In this document: positions 13,501-28,500 of the stretch, piece by piece
Position numbering within the stretch: position 1 is the first letter of the stretch
How the letters are laid out: every line of letters begins with the position of its first letter
Origin: Struthidea cinerea
Lineage: Eukaryota > Chordata > Aves > Passeriformes > Corcoracidae
Direction of reading: 5' to 3'
Assembly (NCBI GenBank): GCA_013397865.1
Contig: VZTI01000620.1
Coordinates: 345,776-409,775 of the forward strand
DNA: 64,000 nt
The notes under the pieces: generated by a model
What the model was told of the DNA's origin: nothing
What the model saw: the letters and a program-made list of their open reading frames with translations, nothing else
Database searches by the model: none
Made by a program: the position numbers and the translations under genes

Positions 13501-16500
13501 TTACCTTCTCAAGAGGCACCTGGATGTGGCACTTGGGATATGGTGTGGGGGTGACCATGGTAATGGGTTGACACCTGGACTAGATAACCTTGGAGGTTTC
13601 TTCCAACCTGGATGATTTTGTGATTCAGCTGAAGTGTTCTTCCTAATCCTTTGTCATCAAAGGATCCAGGGCTTTTGGCTTTTAATAATTTTATAATACT
13701 GGAATCTTAAACTGCATTATATTTGGTTGGTAACACATGCAGAAGGGTTACTTATGTTTCAAAGAACTTTTTTTTTTTTTTGTCTTTGGCAGTTCACATA
13801 TTTCAACAGCAACTTGCAGTCAAAATCTCTCAGCTGGGACAGAGACAAAACCACAAATACAGCTTCTTGCTGAAGATGTCATAGCCTTTGCTCTGCTCTT
13901 CATTTTAGCATTTGGAATAGATTACTCTGATGACAAAAGCAGCTGTGAAATGGCGGCTTAACTTGCAACAGAAACTATTTTACTAAATAAAGTACTCATC
14001 ACATAAATTAATTTGTGATGTAGGCATGCAATGAGAAATACTCAATGTTAGTACTTAATTACTTAGGTAACGAAATACAATTTAATATAAGTATTTAAAT
14101 TCAGAATAAGAATATACATTTTTGTGATAAAAGTTCAGAATTTTTACAGAATAACTGCAGGACTGAAGGGCTTAGCAGAAACGAATAGAATTGAAGGATT
14201 TAATAGGAAATTAAATAAAGAATACATGAGAATATGTGGTGGGGAAATCTATCATACCTAATCTTAAGGTTTACAAAATTAGTTCATTTGGGTTTTTACT
14301 TCAGATAGTAGGAAATCTTACCATTTCTTTCTCTCAAGCAGATGCTTTAATATTAGCAACTGTCTACACACTTCCATAATTTGCATACTGGTGATAATTT
14401 TATTGGTAGAAGCATCCTTTTTAAATATTGAAACTAATTTCTCTCTTACCATTATTACACACTCAGCCACCGGCTTGAATGTGAGAGGATACTGAGCTGT
14501 TTCACCTACACGCACATTTATTACAGGAGGGCCATAAAAACACTGTCCTTCCAAAACTGCTTCAAACCTCCAGTCCTGACTGGACATGTTACTCTGAAAG
14601 AAAATCAAAGATGTAAATTAGATTATGCATTTAAATTTTTTAATGTGCATTTCAGCTTTCACTTGCAGCTATCACCACATCAGAGCACAGTACTCATTTG
14701 TTCCAAGTACTGGCTCAGAGTGCCTTTGGGGAGAATAAAAGCAGTGTATTTTAAAAATTAAATAAGCTAATAATAAATCTGTTATTCCTGGCAGCCAGAG
14801 GTACAGAATCCCTACTTTCAGTAGCAATACTGTCAGCAGGAATACTCATTAGAAGAACATGAGCATGATCTAGCTAATGGTCAAGATGGAATTTGTAAGT
14901 ATCATCATAAACATTTACAAGTATCTTTATGGTGCTGTTTAATGCTTGCCAAAATTCTGCTCCTACTCCATCTGTAGAAAATCTTAGTGTACCTCTTTGA
15001 AGTGCTGATGTGGTGTGCTGGCATGTATTGCCCCATTTGGCCACTGACAATGTTTCGGGATAAGTCTGACTTATGAACTGAGAACTCCATCTCCAAAGGA
15101 GAATTTACAGTCCTGTGTTCTCAAAATCTGGTCTTTCAAGAGCCTGAACTACTTTAAAGAATGCCTGTCCTGAGCAATATGAGCATGAGCCTATTTAAGA
15201 AACATGTTTATTGTGCATCCAGATGTATCGCGAGACTTCTTGATTATGGTAAAAAGTGAGATATTTCATAATACATGCTTAGGGGCTGCCTAAAAGTAGT
15301 AAATCTAAAATAATGCTTTTCAGCCTCCTACTATTTGAAAGAACCAGATGACCAAACATCCAGTCTGAAAAAAAAAAAAAAAAAGAAAAAATATTAACAT
15401 TCATCTGAAAGATAAAATAATCTGTCACTCATGAGCTAATACATGCCTTGTCAAATAGAGAAGATTAATTTCATCTGATCTATGAAAAGAGGAAGTAATT
15501 TTTTGACCTATAATGGTCTTCATCCATGGAAAATTGTATATAAACATCAGAGATAAAGAATGGATTTGAGGGAATAGAGATGTCTTTGTTTCTTTTAAAA
15601 AAGTCTCAGAAACAAAGAACCTGTGGCCAGCAGAGCTAACCCAGAGCTACCCACACCTGCAGTATCATATACCTAAGGTTTTATTAATATGTATGAGTAA
15701 TGCTTCACTGTTTGTTGTTAAGAGGTAAATTTCCCAGTAGAGAGCACATATGCCTGCTTGGAATGTTGAGGCTTGTGTAGTGCCTCAGTTTTACAGAAAA
15801 CTTCGATCACCATGTCTCCAATTCTATAATAACAATGACATCATCTCTGGTAGAAAACACAAAAGGAAAAAGTATTTGACTGATGTCCTCACGCCAAGGA
15901 TAAAATGAAAGGGGAAAAAAAGACAACAAAAGTTTATTTTTATTATCATGCTTTTTTTTCTCCACAATATCAGGAAAAACTTTATCCTTTTTAAAATCAG
16001 CTTGGGCAGCTTTAAAATTGGCAGGTCATCACTCTCTGCTAATATAACATTTTAAAAGTTGGGATAAAGGAAAAACATCATCAGGATTGGTCTAGGTTCT
16101 AGACGAGGACAGTGAAAATTTGGGTGCTTAAGTTGTTGTATTTTCAGTGATTTCTACTACAATTGGTATCAGATGTTTCCTTTATCCACAGTAGTGATGA
16201 TTACATCAACATGTAGCACAAATATTTCTTCTTAATCTCCAACACAAAAATTTGCCATCTGAAGAAATGCAGTTGACAAACATGGTCACTTTGAAATTCC
16301 TTTGTAACAAACTCCTGTAACACAGCATGAATTTCCTAAAAGCGTCTTCTAAAGAAAGATATTAAGGTCAACCATAAACATTAGAAAATTAGCAGAAAAT
16401 ATTTGTTAAGTTCTACTCCTTTATACTTGTTCATTACTAGTTTTAATTAATTCATCACCTAATTCCTACAGGATCTCTGCTTAATGCAAAATCTAATCCA

Positions 16501-19500
16501 AAGCCTGTCAAGTCAATTAATTTAAACACAATTAATGCTAAAGGAGTCAGAATCTCCTCACAGTATTGTAGGTGGTTCAACCCAACCTACATAACAATTG
16601 TATTGGACCTGTACCTGGAGAGTCTGAAAGGCAGAGATGGAACGGTTACAGACATCTCATGCTTGAGAAAATTGTGGAAACTCCAAAAGAAACTAATCAT
16701 ACATCTCAGATTCAGATGGGTTCTTATTCTGGTTCTGTGACTGATTCACTGCCTGGCTTTAAGCAAACCAGCTGACCATTTAATTTGCTCCATTTATAAA
16801 GTGTTCCACCTAAGACACGTTATGACTGTTAGTTTGCTTGTGTCTGTAAAAAGTGCTTTGAGCAATAAATATTCGGTTCAAGAAACTAATTTTAGCAGAT
16901 TGAACAACCCCATCTTCAGTTCCACAATGAGCATGTCTTTTTCCATAGAATATTTTTAAAAATTTAAATGACAAATACAATAGTGCTAACAACAATATAA
17001 AAATATGGGAAAATTTCTGATAGATGGAAAAGCTCCAACTAGAATGAGTGTATATAGAAATGTAAAGTATCTAACTCCTAAAAAGAGTAACACACATTTC
17101 ATATACTGAACATGAAAGAAACCTTGTGAAAAAAATAATGTACAGTTACAAAATTAACCTTAGGATGTAAAAGAACAGGAACAACTTCACACTTTTATAT
17201 TTGTTTGTCCATCAATGTTTGATTTTGCAATTTTAGGGCATAACATTTAAAGCAGATTTTGTGATCATGTATATGCATTTCATTGAAAGAGAGACGCTAA
17301 CAGAGGTACACATTCCCTCTCTCTCACACAGAGTATATGCTCCTTTTGGGGTACTTCTTACTTCCTCCCCACGAAAATGTGCCAGACTTTATACAAGTAC
17401 GACTTTTAAAAGCATATTCATGACATTTAAAAGCATATGCTTAGAAACACTCTGAAAGGAAAAATAAATCCATCAGGAGAATAAAGCAAATCTGTTTGCA
17501 AGCTGTCTGCTTAAACAAGGTAGAAAATCCCCTTACTTTTATGTTATGTAACAGCTGTTTTTAGGCTAATGTAACATTCAAAAAAAATCAGTGTTTAATA
17601 AATAAATTAATAATATCTTAAAACTTGTGTGCAAGAAGATATAGCACTGTAATATGGTTTCCTTTCATTTTCTTTTATTCTTTCTTATGTACTAGTCCCT
17701 TGTCTATTCTCAATATTTGACAGAGCATTCAGTACGGTCTTTCCCCAGATATTCAGTCTTTTTTTTGAATCTGCCCCCATTCTTATGACTAAAAAATCTC
17801 AGAATAATTTCTCTGTAAATTAACTCACTAGTATTCTTTATTGGCTCTACAGTCAAAAGTACATAGACCAAACTGTAGTTCAGGTCTCAGGAAATATTTT
17901 ACTGGTTTTATCTCTTAAAGAATCCTTATTCCTTCTCTCACAGCTTAAGTTCCTTCCCTATAATTTTTGTCTTTCTTTTGTTTTATTTTAAACTTCTCTA
18001 AAATTTGACCAATAATTCTCTGAGGGAGATAATATTGCACCCATCTTCTCTCTCTGGTCTTACTTCTCATGTGTCAAGACTTCATATACAAAATAAACAT
18101 GATAAAACTATATATGATATACTGCCTATGCTTACGACATTTTTTAAACGGTATGTAATCTTGTTCTACTATTTTATTCCTTAGCATCTCTCCTTTTTGT
18201 CTTCAGAAATAGTGTATTTATCCCCCAGATTAAATAACTACTTTTTTCACTTTCATTGTGATAACATTATTAAATATTAAACTAACAATTGTCTGAAGAG
18301 AAACATCAGAATTAAGCCCATCAAACTAACAATTAACTTGAAGTAAATTATTTTCCCAACAGGCTTGATATTATCTACAACATGGACTTTGAGAAATAAT
18401 ACTCAAGTCAGTATTTACATGCATTTCTGTATTTCAGGACTGTAAATTTTAACAGTATTGATCCGAAATCCAGTTTTTTAAAATCCTGAATCTTAGTTTA
18501 GTTAGCAGTAGTAGAGTGAACTTACAATTGGAATTTCCTGAGTCACCGTCTGGTAAGCTGGAGTTAGAAATTCAAGCTGTGCTTCAGCCTGTTCTGCATT
18601 CACCACACATTCAATCTCATAGACACGAATATCACAGGAGGACTTCAGAAGAATCTGACAGTGGTAGCAACCAGCATACTTAGGAGTGAATTTTATAGGA
18701 AACTCAACTGTATCACTTCCACCTAAAAAAAGCCCCAAAAAATTGTGATGTTGTAAAGCTGTTCAGAAACATTGAATTCACAAACAATCTGAAGAGGTGT
18801 CCAATAAACTGTAGGAGAGTCTTCCCAGCAGTATGTGCAAAAATTTCAAAGAAACAATGGAGTCTTAGGAGTGTTGCTATATAAGTTAGTTTCCTAAAAA
18901 ATGGTATATTGAAGCATGTAAACAATATTTTCTATTGATTTTAGTAGTGCACAAGAGACATGTATTGTAAATGAGCTCTTAAATCTAGTAGAAGAGTTTA
19001 ACATATATGCATTTCTGTAAATATTTTAAAAACTGTACAAGCTACTACACTTTTGTCAATACTGAAATCCTGTTAAATGTAGTAGTTCTCATGACAGCTC
19101 ATTAGACTTTTTTCTATGCCAAATTTTGGATTGAAAGTCTGAGTTTCCAAAACTGACAGGGGTGTCCAGCGTGAAACAGATTCATGCAAAGTTCCATTTT
19201 CCCAATCCACAGCACACAGGAAAAACTCCCCACAGTAATCTCTAGAGCAAGGAAGAAGCAATACAAAAGCTGGCAATCTTTGCACAGAGCCAGGTCTAAC
19301 AAGTCTGCTGCAAAGACTTCCTCCTCTGTTCTTCTTACAGAAAAGATCAGACTCTTCCACAACATTTTAAGCCCCGCAGTAGCCCTTGCAGGACACATTC
19401 CAAAGGAGAAAGGAAGGTTATGTGAGGAACTCCAGTGGTGGCCATAAAGAGTTCCCCACTCCCAAGGGTCTCTAAGAAACCTGAAAAACCACATGAAGAC

Positions 19501-22500
19501 TGCAGCTGTAAAAAACTTCACTGTTGTTTTATATGTAACAAAGACTAACTCTCTTCAGTGTTTTCCAAGGTTAGAAACCAATGCCTAAATCTGGAAAAAG
19601 ATAACGAGGAAAGTCAGAGACAACATAATGACACAGCAGAACCTTACAGATAAAATTCCAAACAATGCAATTCCCTCTGAGGGGGAACACCTTACAAAGT
19701 CTTGTGTAATTCTCCCTTTTCGCCTTCATTTGGCTTATTTTCTGATGGTATGTATGACAACTGGATTCAAACTATTCTGATATCTTCAACGACAACAACT
19801 GAATTTTGCAGAGTCTTCGCTTGCAAAGCTGCTCATTCTCTTGCACCCAGTGGTGCTCCTCATGTATTCAGGTCTCACCTCTCTGAAAATGAACACCCAG
19901 CTGAAGTTTTCTTATGGCCTTATGTCATCACTGCTTCAGGTTTGCCACAGAAAAAGCTCAAGAGACAAATCATACATAGTGACATTATTCATCTTTCAAT
20001 ATTACTGGACTATCAGAAAGATTATAAATTGCACCTCAGGTTCAACCCTCTCTGAAATAATTAGTTTGTTCTCTTTTAAAGACAAGATTAATGGCCTGGT
20101 AATTTTTTAATTATTACTATTTTGTCCTATTTTAGCATTGAATTATTATCCCCATGGGCTATCTTCCACAGAAGTGACCTGAGTTTGTCAGTCATGCAAG
20201 GACTGAAACTCTTTTCCATTCTTCAGTTCATTAGTACAGTCCCTGTTCACAAGAATTATTTTAAGATGTTGAAAAAAATATTCACTTCAGATGTAAAGTG
20301 CACATTTTAAATACTTGCATTTCAAGTTAAAGTAAATGTTTAAACGTGTATTTGAAGAAAGATAATAGAGTATACTGAAAGATCTAAAATATTTCTGCAT
20401 GAGTTTTCCTTTCTTGCACTAAATGGAAGCTTTAACTACTAATAACTAGGGTAATTTTTCCCTGAGTTGGACTCATAGTTGAAATGCACACTTTCAAACA
20501 GAAATGCCTTCCATAGTAAAATTTTAAAAGAAAAACCATGAAAAATACATGTCATAATTATAATATGTAGTTGGTATTACTTTGGTAAAAAACATTTGTT
20601 TCCTATGCATTTAAAAAATACATTTTAGAATAAATCAGTTGAATAATTTAAGTATTATGCTCAATTACGATGAATAAAAAGGAAAGCAAGTAAATTCATT
20701 CTGTTTATTCAACATGATAAGTATCTTTTGCAGTAATACATGGTTTCTCCAAATCAGAATAACTACAGAAATCCCTTGTCTTTGAATTACAGGCAAAGAT
20801 TGACTTTTTTCCCTGCAAAATGTTTTTCATGCTAATTTTAAATACCATAAAGTAAACTGGGCTTAAAAGTGTCTCAGCCTAGCATGTTTTCTTCTCTCAG
20901 TCTCATAAGACATTCAACAAAGATTAACCTAGGGATATATTCAAAGATTTAATGAACATAATCCATGGGATCACACCTGGCTTATCTAACAATTCCTGAG
21001 ACAAAAGTGTTAACAGTAAGCCATGGACGTCATTTATTTAATTCCCATGTAGCAGGAAGCAGAGCCTGCATCCATCAGAAAGAATGAGGCTGCAAGCACT
21101 TCTCCAACAGTGAAAAGTCAGGCAGAGCAATACAGGGCTTTGCTACAGTTTCCATCCCTACACAAGATTTTTATTGTTTGACAGGGAAACATTCCACGTG
21201 AAATAAGCTGACAGTTTTATTTTCTGGATTTATATCTGACAAATGCCTACAGGAAACATTCACTCGATCATAGTGGGTTTTGTTGTGAAACAGTTGTCAA
21301 AATATGGGTACTTGCAAAAACTAAAGTTTTGGTGTGCAATGTTACTAGGCATTCTTGGAAAACTAAATTACAGCACACAGGCACTGGTCATGTCCTCTGG
21401 CAACTGCCTGATATCTTGTGCCATTTACTTATTGCAAAACACAATCTGATCACCGCCTGGAACTCACAAAGTTCATGTCTTCTGAGTCTTAAAAATCTTA
21501 TAAATCATCATTTTAGATCTGCCTGAATTCAAAGTCCTCTAACTGCATTAGCCAAAAAACAGTACCTTTCAAAGAAAAGTAATGACAGCTGTTTTGACAT
21601 TAAAATGTAAGAAAAAACATATTCTGTAAGTTAGTAATAATGGCCCTGAGTAATCACTGTTTAGCCTTATTACAAATTGTGGGCAGATGAAATGAATAAA
21701 AATAGAAATGCTACTCTTCCACACCACAATCTGTTGTCATAATTTCTGAAGGTAGGAAAGTGTGAGCCTTCAGCAGTTAGTCAACTAATGGCACGTTATA
21801 TTACCTTTTGTTCAGCAATGGTGATTCTACATATTCAGAAGTTCAAAGCTAAATTCCTCACTGAACTTATCTCAGCCTCTGACACTATGCATGTGTCACA
21901 AACAGCTGGTTAAACTAACCTGAAGACTGAATTTGCAGGCATGGACTCCTAGAAGGTTAAATAAGCAACCACAATGAAGAGCCCAGACTCTTCTGACTTC
22001 TGCTTATATGTCAGGTTTTCAAACGGGTTCACGTGAATTAGAACATCACTCAACTCAGTAGTCTTTAAAAAGCAGCTCCTATTTATATACCTTATTGAGT
22101 GCTGACAAGTTTTGAAATTTTTGCTATCACTGTGTATGTTCATTTGATGAGTTTCTTTCATTTTATCTTAATAAAACAGATTTGTAGAAGAGTTTCTAAA
22201 AAACCTACTAACTGGTTATTCGTTCCTTTTTCCATTTAAATACAGTATACCATTACACATTTAAACAAACAGTTAAATACACTTAACCAGAGAAGGAAGA
22301 TCTACTGGGAAAAAAGAATGAAAGCAGGTTTTCCTCAACTGATTTAAAAATGAAAATGGGAGACACATTTTTTTCAACGTCTTATTATGAATACTCAGCA
22401 GCCCTGTTTGTGTATCATTCAGAAGCCAGTGAGGAGCTGTGTGGCACTACAATAAATTATTTGTAGGGGGTTGGTTGTTTAATAATCATTGTCTGTAATA

Positions 22501-25500
22501 TTTATGAAAAATATTCACAGGCACTTTAGAAACAAGTAGTCACTACACCAATGGGCAATGCTGCCAAGTAAGAAGTTTACTTAATACAGCTTTAAAAACC
22601 ATGACATGAAGGTGTTTTCTTAAGCCATTTGATGAATAGCCCCTGCTGAAAGGGATTAGCCAAACTATAAGGAATTACACTGATAAAATAATCCAAACAC
22701 TCTTGATCTAAAACCACAAGAAAGTCAGAGCTGAGGTCACTCTAAAATATACACTCAAAATTTACAAAAAAATTTTAAAACTGATTCTTTGTGACTAGAG
22801 GACTAAACAAAATTTCCTACAAACAAGGAAGAGAGCTCAGAACTATTACAAAAACTGTGCTGAATGCATAAGGAAAATTACATGGGGAGAGAATCAAAAC
22901 CAAGTCTTTGATATTAGTTACTGCAAAATAGTAAGTTAATGCAAAATTAGTAATGAAGGCTTATAGTGCTACAATCAGAGCTAGCTAGAGACTTCTGCGG
23001 TGTAGTTCCTTTCTTTTTACAATCTAGATTTCTCCGAGGAAAGAAATTTTCTGTTTTAACAAAAGAGAAAAAGTAAACCAGTAGTTGCTTTAACAGAAGA
23101 CACAAAGTCAGAACAATCTGAATAAATTAACTGCAGGAACAATTATTGAGAAAGTAGAAAATATCTAATAATTCCTGATAGTTCTATAGAGAAAGATTTT
23201 TCATTATTCACTGGGGAGGAAAGGAAAAAGAAAGAAAAACAAGAGAACTCTTCTTGGATATTCTTTGCAAGTATAACAGCAGGGAGACAACATTGTCAAA
23301 TCCTGTAAGAAGAGGCAACAGAATTCTAATATTACCATTTGATACTGAATCTAAATTAGATAGCAAAGTGGAATAACATTTTTTAATTGAAAATGCAGTG
23401 TGAGCTTTTATTTATTTGTGGATAATTTTTATGTGAAATAGTACAACCTAGCCATCAAAAAAAAATAGTTTTAGTTTTATATTCACGCCTAGGTTTTTCA
23501 TGTTTATTTTTATAAACTAGGAGAAAACCTAAACTATATGCCATGACAAAAAGCATTCCCAGTGCATGCTTGCCTTAGAAAAGTTCAATAATGCATGTGA
23601 TAATAAAATACAGTAAGCGCTTATGGACACACTTGCTTAAGTACATAACCATTTGAAAATTAAAATCTACCATTACCTTATAGAACTGCACAAATCTATC
23701 ATTACTGATGGAATATATTAGTGTATTTATCATTTCATGACCAGAGCTGTTGGGATTTGGTTATTATTTAAAGGTATAAAATAAGGTATTGATATGCTGG
23801 TACTGATGTGCGCTGCTGTAATGTTTAGAACAGCAATTGCTATCAATCACTGACTCCCATATATTTTCTTTTCTTTAGAAAACTTCTAGTCCAAGGGTAT
23901 TGCTATCAAGTTTCCTGCTAATAGTACAAGTGGTAATCTAAAGTCATTTCAAGGCAGAAGATTGCAAACAAAAAAAAGAAGTCTGAAAAAAAGAAAACCA
24001 AATAAACAGGAAGCCCTTCTTATAAAGTACTGGGATGCTTTAGTATCGATGAACTGTCATAGGCAGCTCTGTGAGGTGCTCTATCTCAGGAACTTTTATC
24101 TTTCCATTACTCAAAGCAATTGTCAGTGTCATGTTACAATATATAAAGTCATAGCCTACTCCAGAAAATTCCAGAATGTCCTAATTCTGGGATAAATCCT
24201 TATTTAATACCAAAACAGATATTATTGGATGTTTATCTTAGCATTAGAATTTCACCAACTAACTCTTATATTAAGGCCTAACCTGACAGTTGGAGCAAAA
24301 CTGTGTATCTTAGAAAAGCTTCCACTTTCTGTTTTAAAAGACTGAGTGGTAGAAAGGTTTTTGTTCCTCTTGAGTTTGTTCATATTTGATAAACCTCTCA
24401 TTCACATAATTTTACAGGTATCATAGATTGTTTCATTACAAATCTCTGTCTTAGGTAGAAAGTGCTGTGCTTTCTGCATAGATCACTTAACAGTCTTTAC
24501 AGTCAGACATATTTTCTCTTTTTAAATAATTACAGGTAACCTGAAAGGAACCCCTTTCCCTCAGAGATCACGGGCACAGCAAGGTATTCAGTCTTTCAAG
24601 ACCTTGAAAATTACTATAGAACTTGGCTGAATTCTTCCTCATTTGCAACCTTCCGTCTAAAGTGTGGAACAAGAACTGGATGTGCTTTTCCAGTATTATG
24701 TTCGCCTTCATAATACAATACTAGAACTTTTCAACACCTGCACTGTATTTTTTCAGTTACGCATTCAAGGATCCTGTTTTTTCAAAATTTTACAACAAAT
24801 CCTTTGATGAAAGAACAAGCAGGCTGATGTCAGAAAAACACAGAGTGGGAAGTAAGGCTGACAGCTTTAGTTCACACTGTGAGATAGGTACTCTGCTTCT
24901 TTGCAGATTTCTCAAATATTTTGGGAGACATCACTGCAAAACAGAGCCCTTCCTCCCCTTTCTACCTATGTTATTTCATCTTTGATACATAACATTATTT
25001 AGCATAAAATCCATGTTGTTCAAATAAACCCAACTGCCTAAGAATTTGTTCTGCTTAGTTAAAACTTAGTTAAAGCTGATCTTTCATTAATTGCTGAAAA
25101 GACAAACAGCACTGACTTTTGTACTGGTTTTCACCTACTCCAAAATCCACAGCCATTTCCTTCTTTCCCAGCCATAGTGGGTGTTGTGCTGCTGGACAGG
25201 ACCAGCATATATACAGCAGAAAAAAAGCTTACAAAATCTATTCAACAGAGATAATATAATAGCTCTGACTTACCAAACATGGTCCTTACCTGCAGGAAGA
25301 GAATGCTCACTTATACAGATACAGTTTGTAAAATACGAGTGCATGGCAGGAAATCTTAAATAATTATAGGGATTATAAACATATACATGCAGTCCAAAGT
25401 CAGTGACAATGGCAAGTACAATTACAACTCAAGTTACAACTGTGAGTCACGAAACCTCTCTATTCAAAGTTTCTTGTGTTTTTGCCTTTAGAAGAAACTT

Positions 25501-28500
25501 GTTTTGGATGCTACTTCTGTGTTGCTAAAATCTGGAGCCATTATTTTAATTCCACTTGACATTTTATCCCTTTCATTCTTTCATAACACACCTCAAAGCA
25601 AAAAGCAACATATTTCAATGTTGCAACATTTTTCAATTATGCCTTACATGACTTTCTAAATGTTCAATCTACCATTCTTTGGTTTGTAAAGCATTGCAGT
25701 TTTACTGTCAATTACCTTTCTCCTGACCTATATGTGAGGGTTGAATTATTTCCTAGGCTATTTCTGATGATACAGGGTAACTAAAGCTCTAAAGATCCTA
25801 TTTGAGACAACGGTGAACAACCACCATGGTGTGTGACACGATCTCCTTCCACACCAATTGGTTTAGCATGCAGATGCTGTTCCACATACACTATTACATG
25901 TTCGGTTGCACTAAAATTCACAGTTTATAACTATGTAACTGTTCCAACTAACTTCTTTCACAAAATCTGTGCCATTTCTAACTCAACAAAGTCCTTGTAT
26001 AATCTTCCAAATTACTGAAATGCAGTTAACGTTGTGCAATAACTGCTGGTTCCTAAGGACTTCCTTTGTGATGACTCTCCAATAATGAATTAACAACACT
26101 TGCTAAAGGTTTTCAATCAGGGATTATTTTAGATCTATGCAAGTATGTGGTATGGGCTTTGATCAAGATATCACACTTGAAGGAAGGCAAATGTATTGTA
26201 CTCTTTTGATCTGTTTGATCTGTAATACTGCCAAAAATGTAATAAGGTCATTTAATGAGATCTATTTTACAAGAAAATGTTTTGAGTGGCATTGATTTTT
26301 ACCTTCTAATTCCCTGTTGGCAGAGTTCTTAAAATATTGGTTGCACACTTCCTGCTACTGCAATCTAAGAAATTCTGATTCAAAGATTGATTTTAGTCAG
26401 CTTGCTTCCACCTTTGTTTTTCTTCACAAATATAAGCACTATGTAATTTCTTCAGAGAACCAGCTACTCCCACCCTGAGGGAAGCTACCACCGCGGCTTA
26501 AATACTGCTGCTTTCTCAGCCAATGATGTCAACATTTTCAGATGAGACCAATGGTTTGCCTCTGTCCACAGGAACACCAGCTGGGGACTTCTGTCACAAT
26601 AGTAGGCTTTCTAAGAGCCTGTAAATCCTCCTGTGTTTCCTCATTAGTACAATAAATACACTGAATCAGCTGGCACTGTCTTTCTACTGAACACATCTTT
26701 GTTTTCATGCTATCAGCTGGTTAGCTCAGCTTGCCTTTCTGGATGTTCTTTACCTCACCACCGCTCTGAATTCACAACAAAAGCATCATTTTGACATTTC
26801 TACTTCCTCATGTAACTATTAACCATCCTAGAAAAAAAAATATATATATCAAAAATATTGTGTACACTGCTGTATGATCTAATTTCTGACTTTACATTAA
26901 TTACTCTCCTCTTTCAAGTATTTGTTTAATATCCTTTGATGAATAAAGAAGCAGCATGAACTAGGAGTAAGATAACTACTTCCTTACTGTAATGTAGTTT
27001 ATTTACTACATTCCTTACTATAATGTAGTTCATTCACTACATTTTTGTAGTGAATGCAATGCAATTAATATTCCAAATTTTTCAGATATATTCATTAACA
27101 TGTCAACTTTTAAAATAATTTGAGGAGTTGCTAAGCAACAGTGATCTGCCAACTGGTCAGTTAACAAGCTTTGTTATGAGATCATGGTTGAGATCCTGTT
27201 AGGACATCAGATCCATGTGTACAGATTTTGTTCTGTTTCCCCCAGCTGTCATTCTCCTCTTCCACAGTGCAATCCAAAGAATCTCCTACAACACTCAACA
27301 AAGCCATTGACTTTTTTTAGTTCACCTCTACACTAATTATTACAAACATACACACGTTATTTTTAACTTGACAACAAAAGAGTTTCGACTAGGATTTAAA
27401 TATCCTGCCACACGTGAAATGTTTCGGCCTTCCACCGGTGTTACATCTATTCTACAACTTCTACTGACTGCTCGCCCTGTCGTCCTCACCAATCTTGCTT
27501 CTAATCCTGCCATAACTATTGTTGCCATCATCCTAAAAACACACCCTAAAGTGTTTTATAGCAGTTGCATTCTATTTCAATTAAAGTATCTGTAACAAAG
27601 ACTTCTCAGAAAAAAATAAATTCTTTTTTTTTTTATTCCATTAAAGAAACAAAAACCACAAGATCTACATCAAGCATCAAAACAAACACCATGAAAGTGC
27701 ATGACTGATTCCAGTGACACTTGGAGAAGTGAACTGCAGGAATATGCAGAAGGATTCTATTGATTAAGAAAAGAACTAATGAAATAAAACTAGAAATGGA
27801 CTGTGCATAATTCAAGTTTCTGCTAAATTTGAATGAAGTTCCCCCCTGGCATTCCTTTTCTCCAGGCTAAACACTTCAGCTCTCTCAACAGCTCAAGTTT
27901 GTGAGGTTTTTTTAAGAAATGCAACCTAGAGTGCTTTATAGGTTCAAATAAAGCATTTTCAAAACTCAACAAGATTTCAGTATAAAATCTAAGATACTAG
28001 AAAAATTAGAGACAAGAGAGTGACCAAAGATGGCAAGATCACTCTGAAAGCTAATGCACAACTGCTCATTGATGAGGGACACCGTTAGCTGAAATATCCC
28101 TCTGGCTGACTGAGGAGGGCAAACAAGAAAAGAGATGTGGTATGAGTGGTACAATTTGAACACAGATCAGTGCTGGATGAGAAGTGGAAGGGAGAAATGG
28201 GAAGGAAGGACAAATTCAGGATCTGCCAGATAAACAGGCCAAATTAATTTGTCTTTTAGAGCAAGTCTCCTGTGCTTGTGTGCCTTTGAGAAAACCAATA
28301 AACCAATGGCAAGCGGAAAGCACTGGATTGACCTAATATTTAAAACTTGGGTAGTGTCAAGAAAGGCAGAGTTGATCAATAGTAGAAAGGAGAGAAAGAT
28401 CGTTTTCTGGATCTACTCAGGAAAATCTTAAAAATAAAGATAATCTTGGCAAAAGAATACAGTCAAATTCATCACCTTTAAGACTATTACCTGTTTTCTG

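Larger units (their letters stand above)
18723..28490. other. CFAP47 intron, 9.8 kb
   Basis: Longest complete intron, between window exons 11 and 12. It includes a 31-bp duplication with a hairpin at 26981-27056, a possible CR1 scrap at 27846-27895, and a less AT-rich block at 19110-19450 that is open in three frames but matches nothing I know. Confidence 0.7.
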
